Position numbers and translations under genes: made by a program
From: Tenebrio molitor
Lineage: Eukaryota > Arthropoda > Insecta > Coleoptera > Tenebrionidae
Assembly (NCBI RefSeq): GCF_963966145.1
Contig: NC_091050.1
Coordinates: forward strand, 1,364,001 to 1,428,000
Direction of reading: 5' to 3'
DNA length: 64,000 nucleotides
In this document: positions 44,152 through 55,300 of the stretch, piece by piece
Position numbering within the stretch: the stretch's first letter is position 1
Layout: each line of letters begins with the position of its first letter
The notes under the pieces: model-generated
Seen by the model: only the letters and a program-made list of their open reading frames with translations
The model's database searches: none
What the model was told of the DNA's origin: nothing

Positions 44152-45474
44152 TAATTATTTGCACATTTTGTAATTTAAACTGACACGCATGACGGATCAA
44201 GCTATGCCAACCTAAAAATTTTCGTAAAATGTTCCGTGAAATAATGGCTATAAGGACATCCCAGATGATGACGTCGCGTTCGTTAATGTCTATTAGAGAA
44301 TCAAAATGGAAGCAAATTACAAAAACGATTATTATTTGACGATCGTAGATAAAAGTACTGCAATAAATTGGTTCGTGTAATTAATATTCAAAATACATGT
44401 TATGTGGCTGTGTATTCTAATTCTTGTTGTTTTAAATCTTTCGTGAAAATGTATCAAAAAGCAAAACTTTGTGGGGACAAGTTCGTTTTTGGTGCATCGA
44501 AACGGTAAAAGCGGTGTGAAGAATTGTCAACAAATAAAATCCAACTTGTAGAATGTATTTAAAAAATGAGATAACAAAATCTGTTATTTTGGGACGCAAA
44601 ATATCTAACAAATCACATAAAACATAAGAGAAAAATGTATTATTAATACATAACATTAAAATAATACAAAAATGCATCAACTTATAATCTATATTATTTT
44701 TTATATATGATTCAATAATAAATACATCACATACAAAGATACATCATCACTAAAAAATAACGTTGCAACAATTTGGAATCTTCATTTATCGTTTAAATAT
44801 TACGAAGAAGCGAATATTTCCAATTGTAATTATTGAAAGAAATCTTCAAGTAAGCCACAATAACTCGATCTTTTCTCCCCAAGTAGAGTATAAAAAATTA
44901 AAATTATTTGCTACATTATAAAAAGAAAATAAAAGACCTACGCTGTCTGTATACACACTACGGAGCGGAATCAAACAGTTTTCTTTATTAAAGACAACTC
45001 CATTCTTTCATAATGTTGACAACACTGCTTAGAAATACATATCTTTTTGTTTTGTTTTAAATCTACATTGTAACAACACTTTTTTTTGTCGTATATTTTT
45101 ATTAGTCGTGCCTGCTAAGTGACCTAATTCCCGCAATTATGTTTTCGCCTCTTACTCTTATTGTTGTAGTTCAATAGAAAATATTGTGTCGGTGTCTTGA
45201 ACGAAAAAAAAAAGAAAAAATACTAAAGCTACATTCACATGATATAAACGTCCATTTTCTTATCTTCTTAGTATGTGCTTTTTCTCTTTATTAACCTAAA
45301 TAATCTCGATAATTATTGTTTCCATGAATAATAACTGTAATAAATTACTTTGGAGTTGGACTAAGGTGTGTGTGTTGTGTGAGACCTTCACAAAATTATT
45401 AAAAATAAAATTATACCTAACAAGTTGACAGATTTAAAATGTTTTGAATGTGTGACCCGATTGGGGCAAAATAA

Positions 45475-47830
45475 CTAGCAGGCGCAATTATCTTTATTCG
45501 CTTGTTGGTCGTTGGTGAGATTGTTACGACCGGGTTGTGAAGGCTTGTGTTGGACGCCCGATTCGGCTGCGTTCAGGTCCAAGCGGCCATCTTGGATGCT
45601 TTGGTAGATTTTCTTGGCCGTCTCCAGGAATGCTTCTTCCACGTTGTCCCCTCTGAAACAAAAACATTGGCTCGTCACCGTCATACAATAAAATCGTACG
45701 ACGCCCTGACACTTTTCCCTCACCGCAAACACCGTGATATGATAAAAACCAAAAAATTAACTATTTCGAGACGCCTTTCGTAATATCTCTGCAAAACCGG
45801 CGATCCCGATGGCATAAAATGTTATAAAAAGCAGAAAATTTTCTACAAAGTGTCCATAAATAAATCAAGAGAATATATTTGATTTTTGCCACTGTGTAAC
45901 ATTTTGAAAAACAGAGGTTATGCAAGTCCGTTAATGACGGGTTTTTAAAAATGAAAAGTATGTAATTAAAATATGGAAAACCACGACCTGCTGTATTATA
46001 ATCATTTCATAAAAAATGCATAATGAAAATGTTTCCGAAAAAGAGCCAATTTCCGCCGATGAGAGGGCGGGAAAACGGACGCTTCACTAAAAATAATAAT
46101 CAAAATTCTCTGTGAGAAAAACTTAAGATGAATAAAATCCCCAAAAAGCGCCCGTTTACTAGCGCTCTGCGGGGATCACTCAAACTACACTTTTGAGAAA
46201 CACTGAAGAAAATCACAAGCAAAACAACTGAGATGTCGAACTCACAACTGACGCTAAGATTTAATAATTTGACATTTAACAGTAGACATTGATTTGACGG
46301 CTTTAACAGTTCAACACAATAATTTATTATAGAGCCTCACAATTGAAACGTGATGAAAAAGTGAAAAGCGCGACATGTCAAATTTACATACTAGCAACTG
46401 CCATGTCAAAAACATTTAACGCATCTTTCTCATAAGTGGGAAGATTGCACCCACGACCGCAGCAAAACTTGTAAATGAGCGAATACAAAATAAAAGTGAT
46501 GATGAAGAGCTGCCAAATATTTTACCAGAAATTCATTCTATATTTTATTTGTTTCTGGTCTGGAAAATCTTAGCAGGTGCCACGAATATTGATTGTAATT
46601 CGCTTTAAAACAGAATAGTAATTGTATAACTAGTTATGAAAGTCATACTTTTTTCATGCATTTGCAGTTTGATTAACGAGGGTGGAGCCCCAGTTAATCA
46701 AGCAAATGAGTGAAAAAAAAAGACTTTCATAACGTGTTGTATACGATATTTTTTTGCAATGTTACGCAAAACAAAACAAAAAACAGAAATGCATAGTAGA
46801 TACTCTTTGACAATAATCTCCGAAGAGGTGGAATAAAGTGATAAAAAAAGTACTACACACTTTCATTATGATTTTTCGTTAAAAAAGTGCTACTTTCATT
46901 ACGACTTTTCGTTAAAAAAACTCAACGTTCATAATCAAAACCTGTTGAATCACGTTCGTCAAACCATTGTATTTTTAGCGGAATGACATTCCAAGTTGAG
47001 TTGAGTGTACATCAGCGAGTTCCTAACGAACAATAAACGTATGAAATGCTGTCCTTCAACGTTATTAATTCTTTGTACGATTTTCGGCAGTGACAACAGA
47101 TTGTAACGTATGTAATTTTTTTCCATTGTTTGTATACAGAACACTTTTTAACGAATTCTGCGCGAGTCATAATTTTCAATCGACGTCCCCAACGGTTATT
47201 AAAAAAATTTCGTTCGCGTTTTGTTGGACAATTCCCAATCAAATTTTAATAGCGTAACTAATTAGACGTGGGCGTCGTCGTCAACTGTTTCGAAACAAAG
47301 TTTCTTACGTCTTGGCGCTGGCCTCGACGAACATAAGACCGTTCTCCTCGGCGAACTTGCTGGCTTCCTCATAGGTGACATCCCTCTGTCCCTCCAGATC
47401 ACACTTGTTCCCGATGAGGAAAATGACGGTGCTGGGATTGGTCAGGTTCCTCGTGTCGGTCAGCCAGCTACTTAAATGGTTATAAGTAGAACGACGGGTG
47501 ATATCGTAGACCATGAGGGCCCCGGCGGCCCCCCGGTAGTACGACCTGGTGACGGCCCGGAACCGCTCCTGGCCCGCCGTGTCCCAGATCTGCAACTTGA
47601 TCTTCTGGCCGGAGACTTCGATGATGCGAGTGCCGAATTCCACTCCGATCGTGTGGGGGCAATCGGCCATGACTGCAACGGGTAGAGTCAACGGAGGTGG
47701 CTCTTTCGCACATCCTAAACTTACACTTTTTTTCGGTGAACTGGTGCAAGAGGCACGACTTGCCCACTCCCATGTCCCCGATTATTATGTACTTGAAGAT
47801 GTACGAGTAGTTGTAAGGTCCAGCTGACAT
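45475..47830 (-). CDS. Rab14: Rab14 small GTPase
   Basis: Three coding exons on the minus strand (47830-47725, 47672-47309, 45652-45475) join to 215 aa, the same length as vertebrate Rab14. Nucleotide-binding motifs are GDMGVGKS (P-loop, residues 18-25), TIGVEF (switch I), WDTAGQERF (switch II), GNKCDLE (NKxD box) and EASAKT (SAK box). The Rab14-specific tail LDLNAAESGVQHKPSQPGR is present, and the protein ends in CAC, a double-geranylgeranylation signal. The N-terminus MSAGPYNYSYIFKYIIIGD is typical. Rab14 acts in traffic between the trans-Golgi network, early endosomes and phagosomes. Intron 2 (1.66 kb) contains a repeat copy and a hairpin. Confidence 0.97.
45905..46196. repeat. Interspersed repeat, copy B (Rab14 intron 2)
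   Basis: Shares GAAAAACAGAGGTTATG, CTGCTGTATTATAA, AGAGCCAATTTCCGCCGATG, AACTTAAGATGAATAA and the long block TTTACTAGCGCTCTGCGGGG-ATCACTCAAACTACACTTTTGA with copy A at 24955-25450. It is shorter, lacks the outer TIRs and has an internal deletion. Same plus-strand orientation as copy A. Confidence 0.8.
46624..46744. repeat. 121-bp hairpin element
   Basis: The stem GTATAAC / GTTGTATAC, GTTATGAAAGT / ACTTTCATAAC, ATGCATTTGC / GCAAATGAGT and TTGATTAAC / GTTAATCAA closes on an apex GAGGGTGGAGCCCC. It is preceded by AATAGTA at 46614. It lies in Rab14 intron 2 and is non-coding. Confidence 0.8.
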
Positions 47831-49150
47831 TTTTTTTACTGTAAACAACAATTGTCAAACAAAGAAAACAGTGAGAAAAGGTGGGAGGTAAACAAATTCG
47901 GTTAGGGCAAACTCGGTATTGTACGTCGACGGTAAACAAACTAGACTACATCGCTACTAGCCCAATTAATGACTAATCTAGATTGTCTCCGCAAAACTGA
48001 TAATGAGGCGAAACGCAGATTGCGCGATTACGAGGGGGTGTCACCCGAATTTTACCTTCGATCCTGGACTCACCTGATTTATGTGAGATTACAACGAAAC
48101 TATAACAAATTATTTCAAGAAATTATAAAACTATTTGAAATTACTTGACCCGTCACGATGTCAAAATTACGAAAACGCGACGGCCATGTTTGGAGGCGGA
48201 CTCGGTAGCTCAAAGCACCCACACTTTTCTTCAAAAAAAAAATTTAATTCCTCCCGTACTCTCCCGTTCCGGACATCTAGACCCTCCACAAATAAAAACA
48301 TCACACCACGCCAATTACTCCCGCACCAGTAGAGTCATTCTCGAAGGTTCCTCGAATTCGGACCCGGAAACGAGACCAACTTTGACATCTGTCAAATCGA
48401 AATTTAAAATTGCAAATTTACGGTAAATACCCTCGTTCGGACAAATCTGCTTCGCAAACTTTCACTCGCGCACTCCTTATTTAATTTGGATTAATTGTGC
48501 AACGTCCGGTTAGGGTTTTTGTTGTGTTTGAAAAACTTCCAGTGGCGTGCGGGTATCGGGTACCAAAAACGTACAACTCAGTTTTTTACAGATATATTTT
48601 CACTTTTTCTAGACAAAGCCTGGTATAGTATAAAAATTGAAAATAGGCATCGTATTACAGGATTGTCCTCCAACATAATTATCAAAAATCACTTATTTTT
48701 ATATAGTGGACGTGTATTAAAAGCAGGGTTGTGCAATTTTTAATAATCCCTCCTCATCTCCAGAAAACACTCTCCCTGACATACGTTGATTTTTGGAATG
48801 GAAAGTTTCAATCACTAAAAGTTTTATGTACATGTTGGCATTCGATTAGGCAGTGTGTCGCGATCGAAGCGCCACCTGGGGCGACACACTACAACGGAAA
48901 CAAATTACTAAAACGTTCAACATAGTATAATAAGTAGATACAGTCAATTAGGCTTTTCCATTAGGTTACGTAATACAAATGTGAGTGAGTTGCCAGTAAT
49001 AAATAAGTCAAACGCAAAGCATCATAATATAATAAATACGAATTTGAGAAAAAAAAAATTGTACGAAAAATCTAAGAAAAAATAATAAAAACTTCCACTA
49101 GAAATACTTTGGTAGATCTCATAAAAAATAAAAAATGATATATTTTTTGA
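47831..49150. other. Rab14 5' region and cyclin Y 3' region
   Basis: The right part is the cyclin Y 3' UTR and downstream DNA. The left part should hold the Rab14 promoter and leader. Several short frames (48135-48426, 48495-48925) have no recognisable domain. Confidence 0.45.
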
Positions 49151-50891
49151 TCACGACAAAATGGCGACGCTCCTCCTCGCCGCCGTTCCCCCGTTTGTGA
49201 TGTTGTCCAGACTGGACCACTTCTTCAGACCGTTTTTGATCGCCTCTGCGGCGAACTTGTCCTCCATCACCCTGGACATAGCCTCCAGTTTTTGGGCCCT
49301 GTCCTTGCTCAGGGGCTCGCTGGGGAAGGTCAGATCGTTCGCTTCGGCCAACGTACGCAAATCGAAGTAGTACTTTGCGTACACGCTAGAGGGGACGTTG
49401 ATGTTGAACTGCAACAGTTCGAGGAATTGCCGCTCTAACTCGTTCATGTCTTCTACTGTTATGTCTTTCAGGATTTGGCAGTAATCTACGTTCCAGACGG
49501 CCTGGTCGTCCCACACTTTGGAAGCTAAGAGGATTGCACCTGAAAGCAAGACACGGTCGGTATGAAACGATTTCGTTTATGAGCGGCACGTCTGAAAAGG
49601 TGCGGACCCAAAGGGGAAGCTTGTGAAAGACAGGTGTTGTTTTATTTCTGAAGGAAAGTTTCGATCCAAACGGACCCGCGTCTAGGTCAAGAAACTTGAT
49701 ACCCGCCCTTGTTTATTTGTTTTTATTTGATAGTTGGCAGTTTTGACAGATCGTCGAGAGCAAAACAGATAAAAATGATAACAGAATTATAAAAAAGCAA
49801 TTGTTCTGTAATAGTTATTTTCATATGAGTAGCGCTGTCAGATCACTTTTCAGGTATGAGGCCGAAATTTGAAGCACGAGGCGTCAGCCAAGTGCTGCAA
49901 GAGGGCGAAAATTGGGAAAATAGAAGTGTGGACTGTTTTCGTCCAAACAATTTCCCCACTTCTGTTTTCCCGTTTTTGAATTGATTTTTTTTTGGAGGTC
50001 GCACTTTATGAGGTCCCATAAATATTACAAATAATTCCAAAGTAGGCTGTGACATTGGAGAGCATACATGCGACCCAAATGCGGCTTCAACAAATAAAAC
50101 GTGTCCACACTATAAAGTGGGTCTAGATAAACAATTTCGTGACGATCGTCAATGACGCCATGAAAACAAATGAAGCATTCTTGCTAATGTCAACTGAAAC
50201 GTCAAAATAAACAGCCGTCTTTCTGTTCGAAAATTTGGGGCCCCCCCTCGTATTTGTACCTACCTAAGACTATTCTTTTCCAGTTGGAAGGTTGTATGTC
50301 TAATTCCGCATATGTCAACAGCCGTTCTAAATACACTAAAGTAATAATGGCACACTCAGCAGTCAGTTGAGCAGCATTGAACAAAGTCCTCACAAACTTG
50401 TATATCTGTCGGTGCTCCGGATTGTGCTTGTCGTAGTCGTCGGTGACTCCGTCCCTCGTGAGCGGGTGGAGCTTCTCATCGAAGATGTCGATCTCCCTTT
50501 GCAGGTCCCTGTTCTTGATGTGGTAGTAGATCGCGAGGGCGACGCACTTGACCGTGTTCTTCAAGTTGGGCTGGGAAACGGTGCTGTCGTCCAGATAGAT
50601 GGTGGAACACGAACTGCTCTTCTTGAGGGGGCGCAGGTCGGCGATCTGGTGTTGGCTCTTCCTCCGGATCATCCCGTTCTCGATGGCGGTCTTGGAACGC
50701 TCGATGAAGATGGTCTTGGCCGTGGGGTCTTGCGAGGGGTCGGCGTCGCCGTCGTCGGCTTCCCGCTCGCTGATGTGCTGCAGGTTGCTGACGCTGACCT
50801 CGCCTTCGTTCAACGTGTCCTCGATGGGGATGATCACGCGGTGGCTGGTCTGGGGGCTGGAGTACGAGCAGCAGCTGTTCTTGTTACCCAT
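49151..50891 (-). CDS. CycY: Cyclin Y
   Basis: Two exons on the minus strand (50891-50264, 49539-49151) join to 338 aa, close to human CCNY (341 aa). The N-terminus MGNKNSCC carries a myristoylation glycine and palmitoylatable cysteines for plasma-membrane anchoring. SSSCSTIYLDDSTVSQPNLK is the conserved phosphoserine/14-3-3 region. The cyclin box runs from VKCVALAIYYHIKNRD through AAQLTAECAIITLVYLERLL and GAILLASKVWDDQAVWNVDY to LERQFLELLQFNINVPSSVY. Cyclin Y recruits and activates CDK14/16-type kinases (Eip63E in flies) at the membrane and primes the Wnt co-receptor LRP6. Intron 1 (724 nt) holds no recognisable element. The gene is divergent from Asx. Confidence 0.97.
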
Positions 50892-52318
50892 GGTGGCGGT
50901 TTCGGGGCCCCCTTAGCTGCGCTCTTCCATCGGGTTCTCGGCGATTCGCGGCGTTATCTGGATGGCGAATGTTTCATCTTATCACTTGTTGTGTCCATAG
51001 AGATAAGAATTTTTGGATAAATAGATTTAATTATCTAGGAAAACACTGCAACACCCACTAATATTCAGTGAACGCCTTGATGTCGACCGGCACTTGGTTA
51101 TTTTTGTAGCGCGATCCCCGCGACCGACACCGACCACCGTTACGGTCTCACCAATTTTATTTATCGATGGGGCGATCGTTATCACATCGTTTCGACTCGT
51201 TTATTGCTCTAATTGGAGAAACAACAGTTTTGCAATTGCAGGCATTTTTGTCGTGACAAACCGAACTGTCAAATTTTGAAGGATGTTTTCAGCTCCGCCT
51301 GTACAATGTTGCAACGGTTGCAGACTTGGTTGCAGACGACATGCAAATGTCAAAAATTAATTCTAAAAATCATCGACGGAACAAATTAATAAACGACATT
51401 CTTCATTTCGACTTCCAAAAAACACCCGAGATTGATGGATCAAACAGAAAAATATTCAAGAGTCGTTTAAAGATGTTACACTTAACAGGGCCGTATCTAG
51501 GAACTTGAACGTCCTCGCCGCAAGCTATTTATTTCTACCGGAATACCGGAAAAGTGTTGGGCGCCACTGGCGAAGTGTAGATTCCTGACAGTTGTGGATT
51601 ATAACGACTTGTGATTAGGGATTATCATCAGTATAATGAATTTTTTTGTACTTGAAAAAATAGCAGCGTTTGATTTTCCTACGATTTTTATCGTTTCTCT
51701 CTAAGCTTAATTTTTTTTTGATCATCCAAAGGTTGGAATAAATTAGAAGCGCCCCCAACGAGAGCCTCTAGTTACGGTCCTGTAATGAGAAACGACGAGC
51801 GGAGAGAAATCTAGAAGGCAGTCAATTTGTGCAACCCGCTAGGATTTTTTTGTTGGAGGTTGTAGATGGCAATTTACGGTTTACAGGGTAGAATGAATGT
51901 GCGAAAATGTGTCTGGAATAAACTGGATAAATAAAAAAATGTGGAAAAAGTGGTAGGAAGTGTGTTGGTATTGTCGGGTTGCAAAGTTGCAGAGTCAGAG
52001 GTGCCAACATTGCGCGGCTAAAATCCTGTTTATATCAGGCCCGGTTATGAAATGGCGGATGGCGTTTTATTGTCAAAGAACTAGTGCTCCTAAACGTAAA
52101 AAATAGAATCGTCGCCAGGCACGAATTCGTAAATGAATGGCAAGTTGTTCGACGAGAAACGGACGGTCCCGCCGTGATTTGAACGCGTGTCAAAATTGAC
52201 CGTAATATGGGGTGAATTTCCGATGCAAAATTCCGGTCGTAGTCCACAGAAAACCTGGAAGAGAGTGATCGCACAATAAAAAAAAAAACTTTAATGTCCT
52301 CAAGTGTCGGGTCGCGTG
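50892..52318. other. Divergent promoter region of cyclin Y and Asx
   Basis: 1.4 kb between two start codons on opposite strands. GC-richer segments at 50895-50960 and 52020-52200 flank an AT-rich middle and probably correspond to the two leaders. Short frames here (51326-51508, 51822-52010, 52035-52274) show no domain. No core promoter motif stands out. Confidence 0.5.
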
Positions 52319-55300
52319 ATGGAAATAGACGTTACACCCGAGGCGAATTCGGAGAAAAGTGACGGTGCATCGAGTCAAGGTGAGGAAGAAAATGCCGAAA
52401 AAGTGCCCGCGGAGAAGACGGCCCCCGAGCCGGCGAAGAGCAAGAAGGCCATCAAGCACGCGCTGCGACAGCAGGCTAAGCGCAGGCGGAAGAACACGAC
52501 GATCGCTTCCGGGAACTCGTCGACGGTGCCCCGGATAATCGTGAAGCCGCTGCCGCCGCAGCCACCCGAGGAGGCGGCTCCGGCCTCCACGAAGACCCCC
52601 ACGATGCGGGAAGTGCTGGCGTCCATCCCCGGCTTCACGATGAAGCCGAGACGACGCACCAACAAAAAGCTGTCCACAGCAGCCCAGCTGGAGCAGACCA
52701 AAGAGGGCTGCATCGACCTCGAGACCCCCGACTCCATCCTCGTCAACACGAATCTAAGGCTGCTACTCAACAAGGCCACCTTCGCCTCTCTACCCCTACT
52801 ATACCAAAACAAACTAGTGCAATTATTACCGGATGTTGATAGGAATAGTGTTACGAACTCGTCTGATTCGTTAGAACTGAGCAATTCGGGCCTGAACAAC
52901 GAGTTCTTCGCGAGAGCCTGTCTCGAGTGGCAGGACCGACTCGCGGAGGGCGAATTCACCCCCGAAAACCAGCAGAAGCTCAAATTGGAAGCTGACAAGG
53001 AGCGCAGCAAGCTGGACCCATGGAAGCTGAAGCACTTCGAGCCGATCTGGGGGGACAGGAGCCAAGCCGAGACCCTTCGGCACGCGACCCCGACGATAAC
53101 CCCGGCGAGGCCCCCCATCAAGACCACCATCAAACTGCGCCCCACTACCACCGTCAGTAGCAATAAAACGAAAGCTGCGCCCCCAATCAAGCGGCTGAGG
53201 ACGGTGGGGGCCATGACCAGGTCCTGCACCAGCATGAAGGAGTCAGAGTTGTCCGGTCTGGACACCGTCAAAACGCCGATTCCCGACCTGCTGCCGATCA
53301 AGTCGGTCAGGAACCAAGCGCCTAAAGAAGAACACAGGCCCGTCGAAGAAACCAGTGATAATCATGCCGAAAAGCAAGAAAATTGTATAATTAATATTAG
53401 TAAAGCGATCCTTCAGACAGATGAAGAGACAATCATTACGTGTAGTAATAATAATAAAAGTAGAACCGAGAAACGACGGAGGTCCCTCAGCATGGACTCG
53501 GTCGAAAAGTCGCCGAAACGCAAATCACCCAACCCTGCATCGTTCGAAGAAACCAGAGACGTTACAGAACTCTGTAATACCGACACCAGTGATAATCGAG
53601 TCCCAGAAAGTGAAGAAACTAAAACGATTGACGACAACAATGAAAATTCTGTCGACAGCTCGATCGCACTGTCCGAGACCGACGTCAAAGACGAAGAAGA
53701 AGTCAAGAGCGAAGAAATCAAAGATGAAGAAGCGACTCCCGAAGATCATAACGAGGACACGTCGTCGACGGTCACGACTGACGAGAAACTTGACGACGAA
53801 ATGAAGGTCACCCCTCAAGAGTCGACACCGAAGATGGAAGAAGACGAGGAAGAGAATCAACCCCCGAGACCAGAGTCGATCGAGGAATCGTTCCCCATCC
53901 TGCCCAACACATTGATCCTGCAGCAGGAATCGATAGTGTTGGAGAAGACGTCGTGTTCGGAGATCTGCGGCGCCGAGATATGCTTGGAGGACTCCGCCGA
54001 GAAGCTGGAAGCCAGCGTGGAAGAGTCCGACCTGGTGATGGCCCAATTGACGGAGAGCAACTTCGAGAGCGTGCGGAACATCGCCGACGACGACGCCAAC
54101 GAAGACAGGTTCATCGACGCTGAGAATTACGTCCTGGAATCGGGCCAGATCACGGTCGAGGAGGCCGACAAGGAGAAGGAGAGGACGGAGGTCGACATCC
54201 AAGCCACCCTCTTCGGTAGTGACGGCACACAAGGTGAGGTGCTTTCAAAATTCATTTTTGACGTTTGGCACCGGCTGACGTCACACGATTGACTGACAGA
54301 CAGATTGGCCAACTTAACTGTTTTTTTCAAGAAATTCCACTAAGCGGCGCTCACCCCCGACGACAAACCTGTGCGGTTCCACGACTTGTAAAGCGAATAT
54401 TAAATGTATTCAAAATTATCGTCGCATCTTTGTTCCCGTCTACCGAGTCGATTGTCCAAATTATAGCACGTGACTCGTTAAAAAAAATTGAATTTCGTTG
54501 GATCCTGTGTTTGATTTGCTTCCACACCAAAAAAATTATAATAATTCGGTGTTAACAGAGGACCAACGCACGATTTGATTGGAAACTATGATCACATCTA
54601 AAGTGTTCCTCTGGTGATGGAGGTTCCTTGGAATATTTGGTTTTTACATTAAAATTAAGAGAACCGCAGACTAAATAGAAACATTGCTTTTGAGCTTTTG
54701 TTTTTTCTTTCGAGTAAACTGAGTAATAATCAGGGTAGCATTGTACCAATAAAGAATTGTATAACAACGCATTCCGGTGAAATTTGATTTGTTGTTGTCT
54801 TGATTAACGCTGGCTATAAAATGAGCCGTTTATCCACAAGACGAAGAAACCATTCAGATATGCAATACATAATTTAGTGGGTGAGTTCGTTGGTGGTCAA
54901 TCGTAATCAAAGTCCGCCTCGGCTGCGACTTATCAATCGTGTTGAGTCTGCAAGAAAAACTGCCAACAAGAAGTGAGAAAAAAAAAACCGCATTCATCTA
55001 TCGCGTTACCAAAACAGCGTGCCGTTATCGCACGTTCGCACGATCTAAACCGGCGTTCGATTTTCCAGCGACAACGGAAGACTGCTGTTGGGACCTGGTC
55101 GACTCCAGCACCGAGAAACTGTTGGAAGTGCCTTTGCACGCCTTAGAGTCGGTCCCGGCGGGGATAGTGGGCCAGGAGAATCCAGCGGAGCACGTGGAAG
55201 TAATCCCGATGCAAGAGGAGCTGGAGGTGAGACTGGAGCAGGGAACGTTCCCGGTGCCAAACGACTGGCACTACGACGTCAAGATGGACTCGGAGTTGGT

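Larger units (their letters stand above)
43261..45474. other. Repeat-rich region between the receptor and Rab14 3' ends
   Basis: Convergent genes. The region contains a hairpin element (43785-43922), a Crypton-like stub (44071-44151), and the GC-rich block 43556-43740 with CCCGGA/CCGGAG-type short repeats. The rest is AT-rich and probably the Rab14 3' UTR. Rab14 poly(A) candidates on the minus strand read TTTATT at 45287-45292 and 44994-44999. The short tail of a related hairpin (CCAATTTACACACGAACTCGTTAA) lies at about 43769-43783. Confidence 0.5.

Noticed and set aside
52248..52280. AAAACCTGGAAGAG after an AG upstream of Asx, recalling the start of a HARE-HTH domain (KTW)
   Set aside because: The frame runs into a stop after nine codons and has no further similarity.
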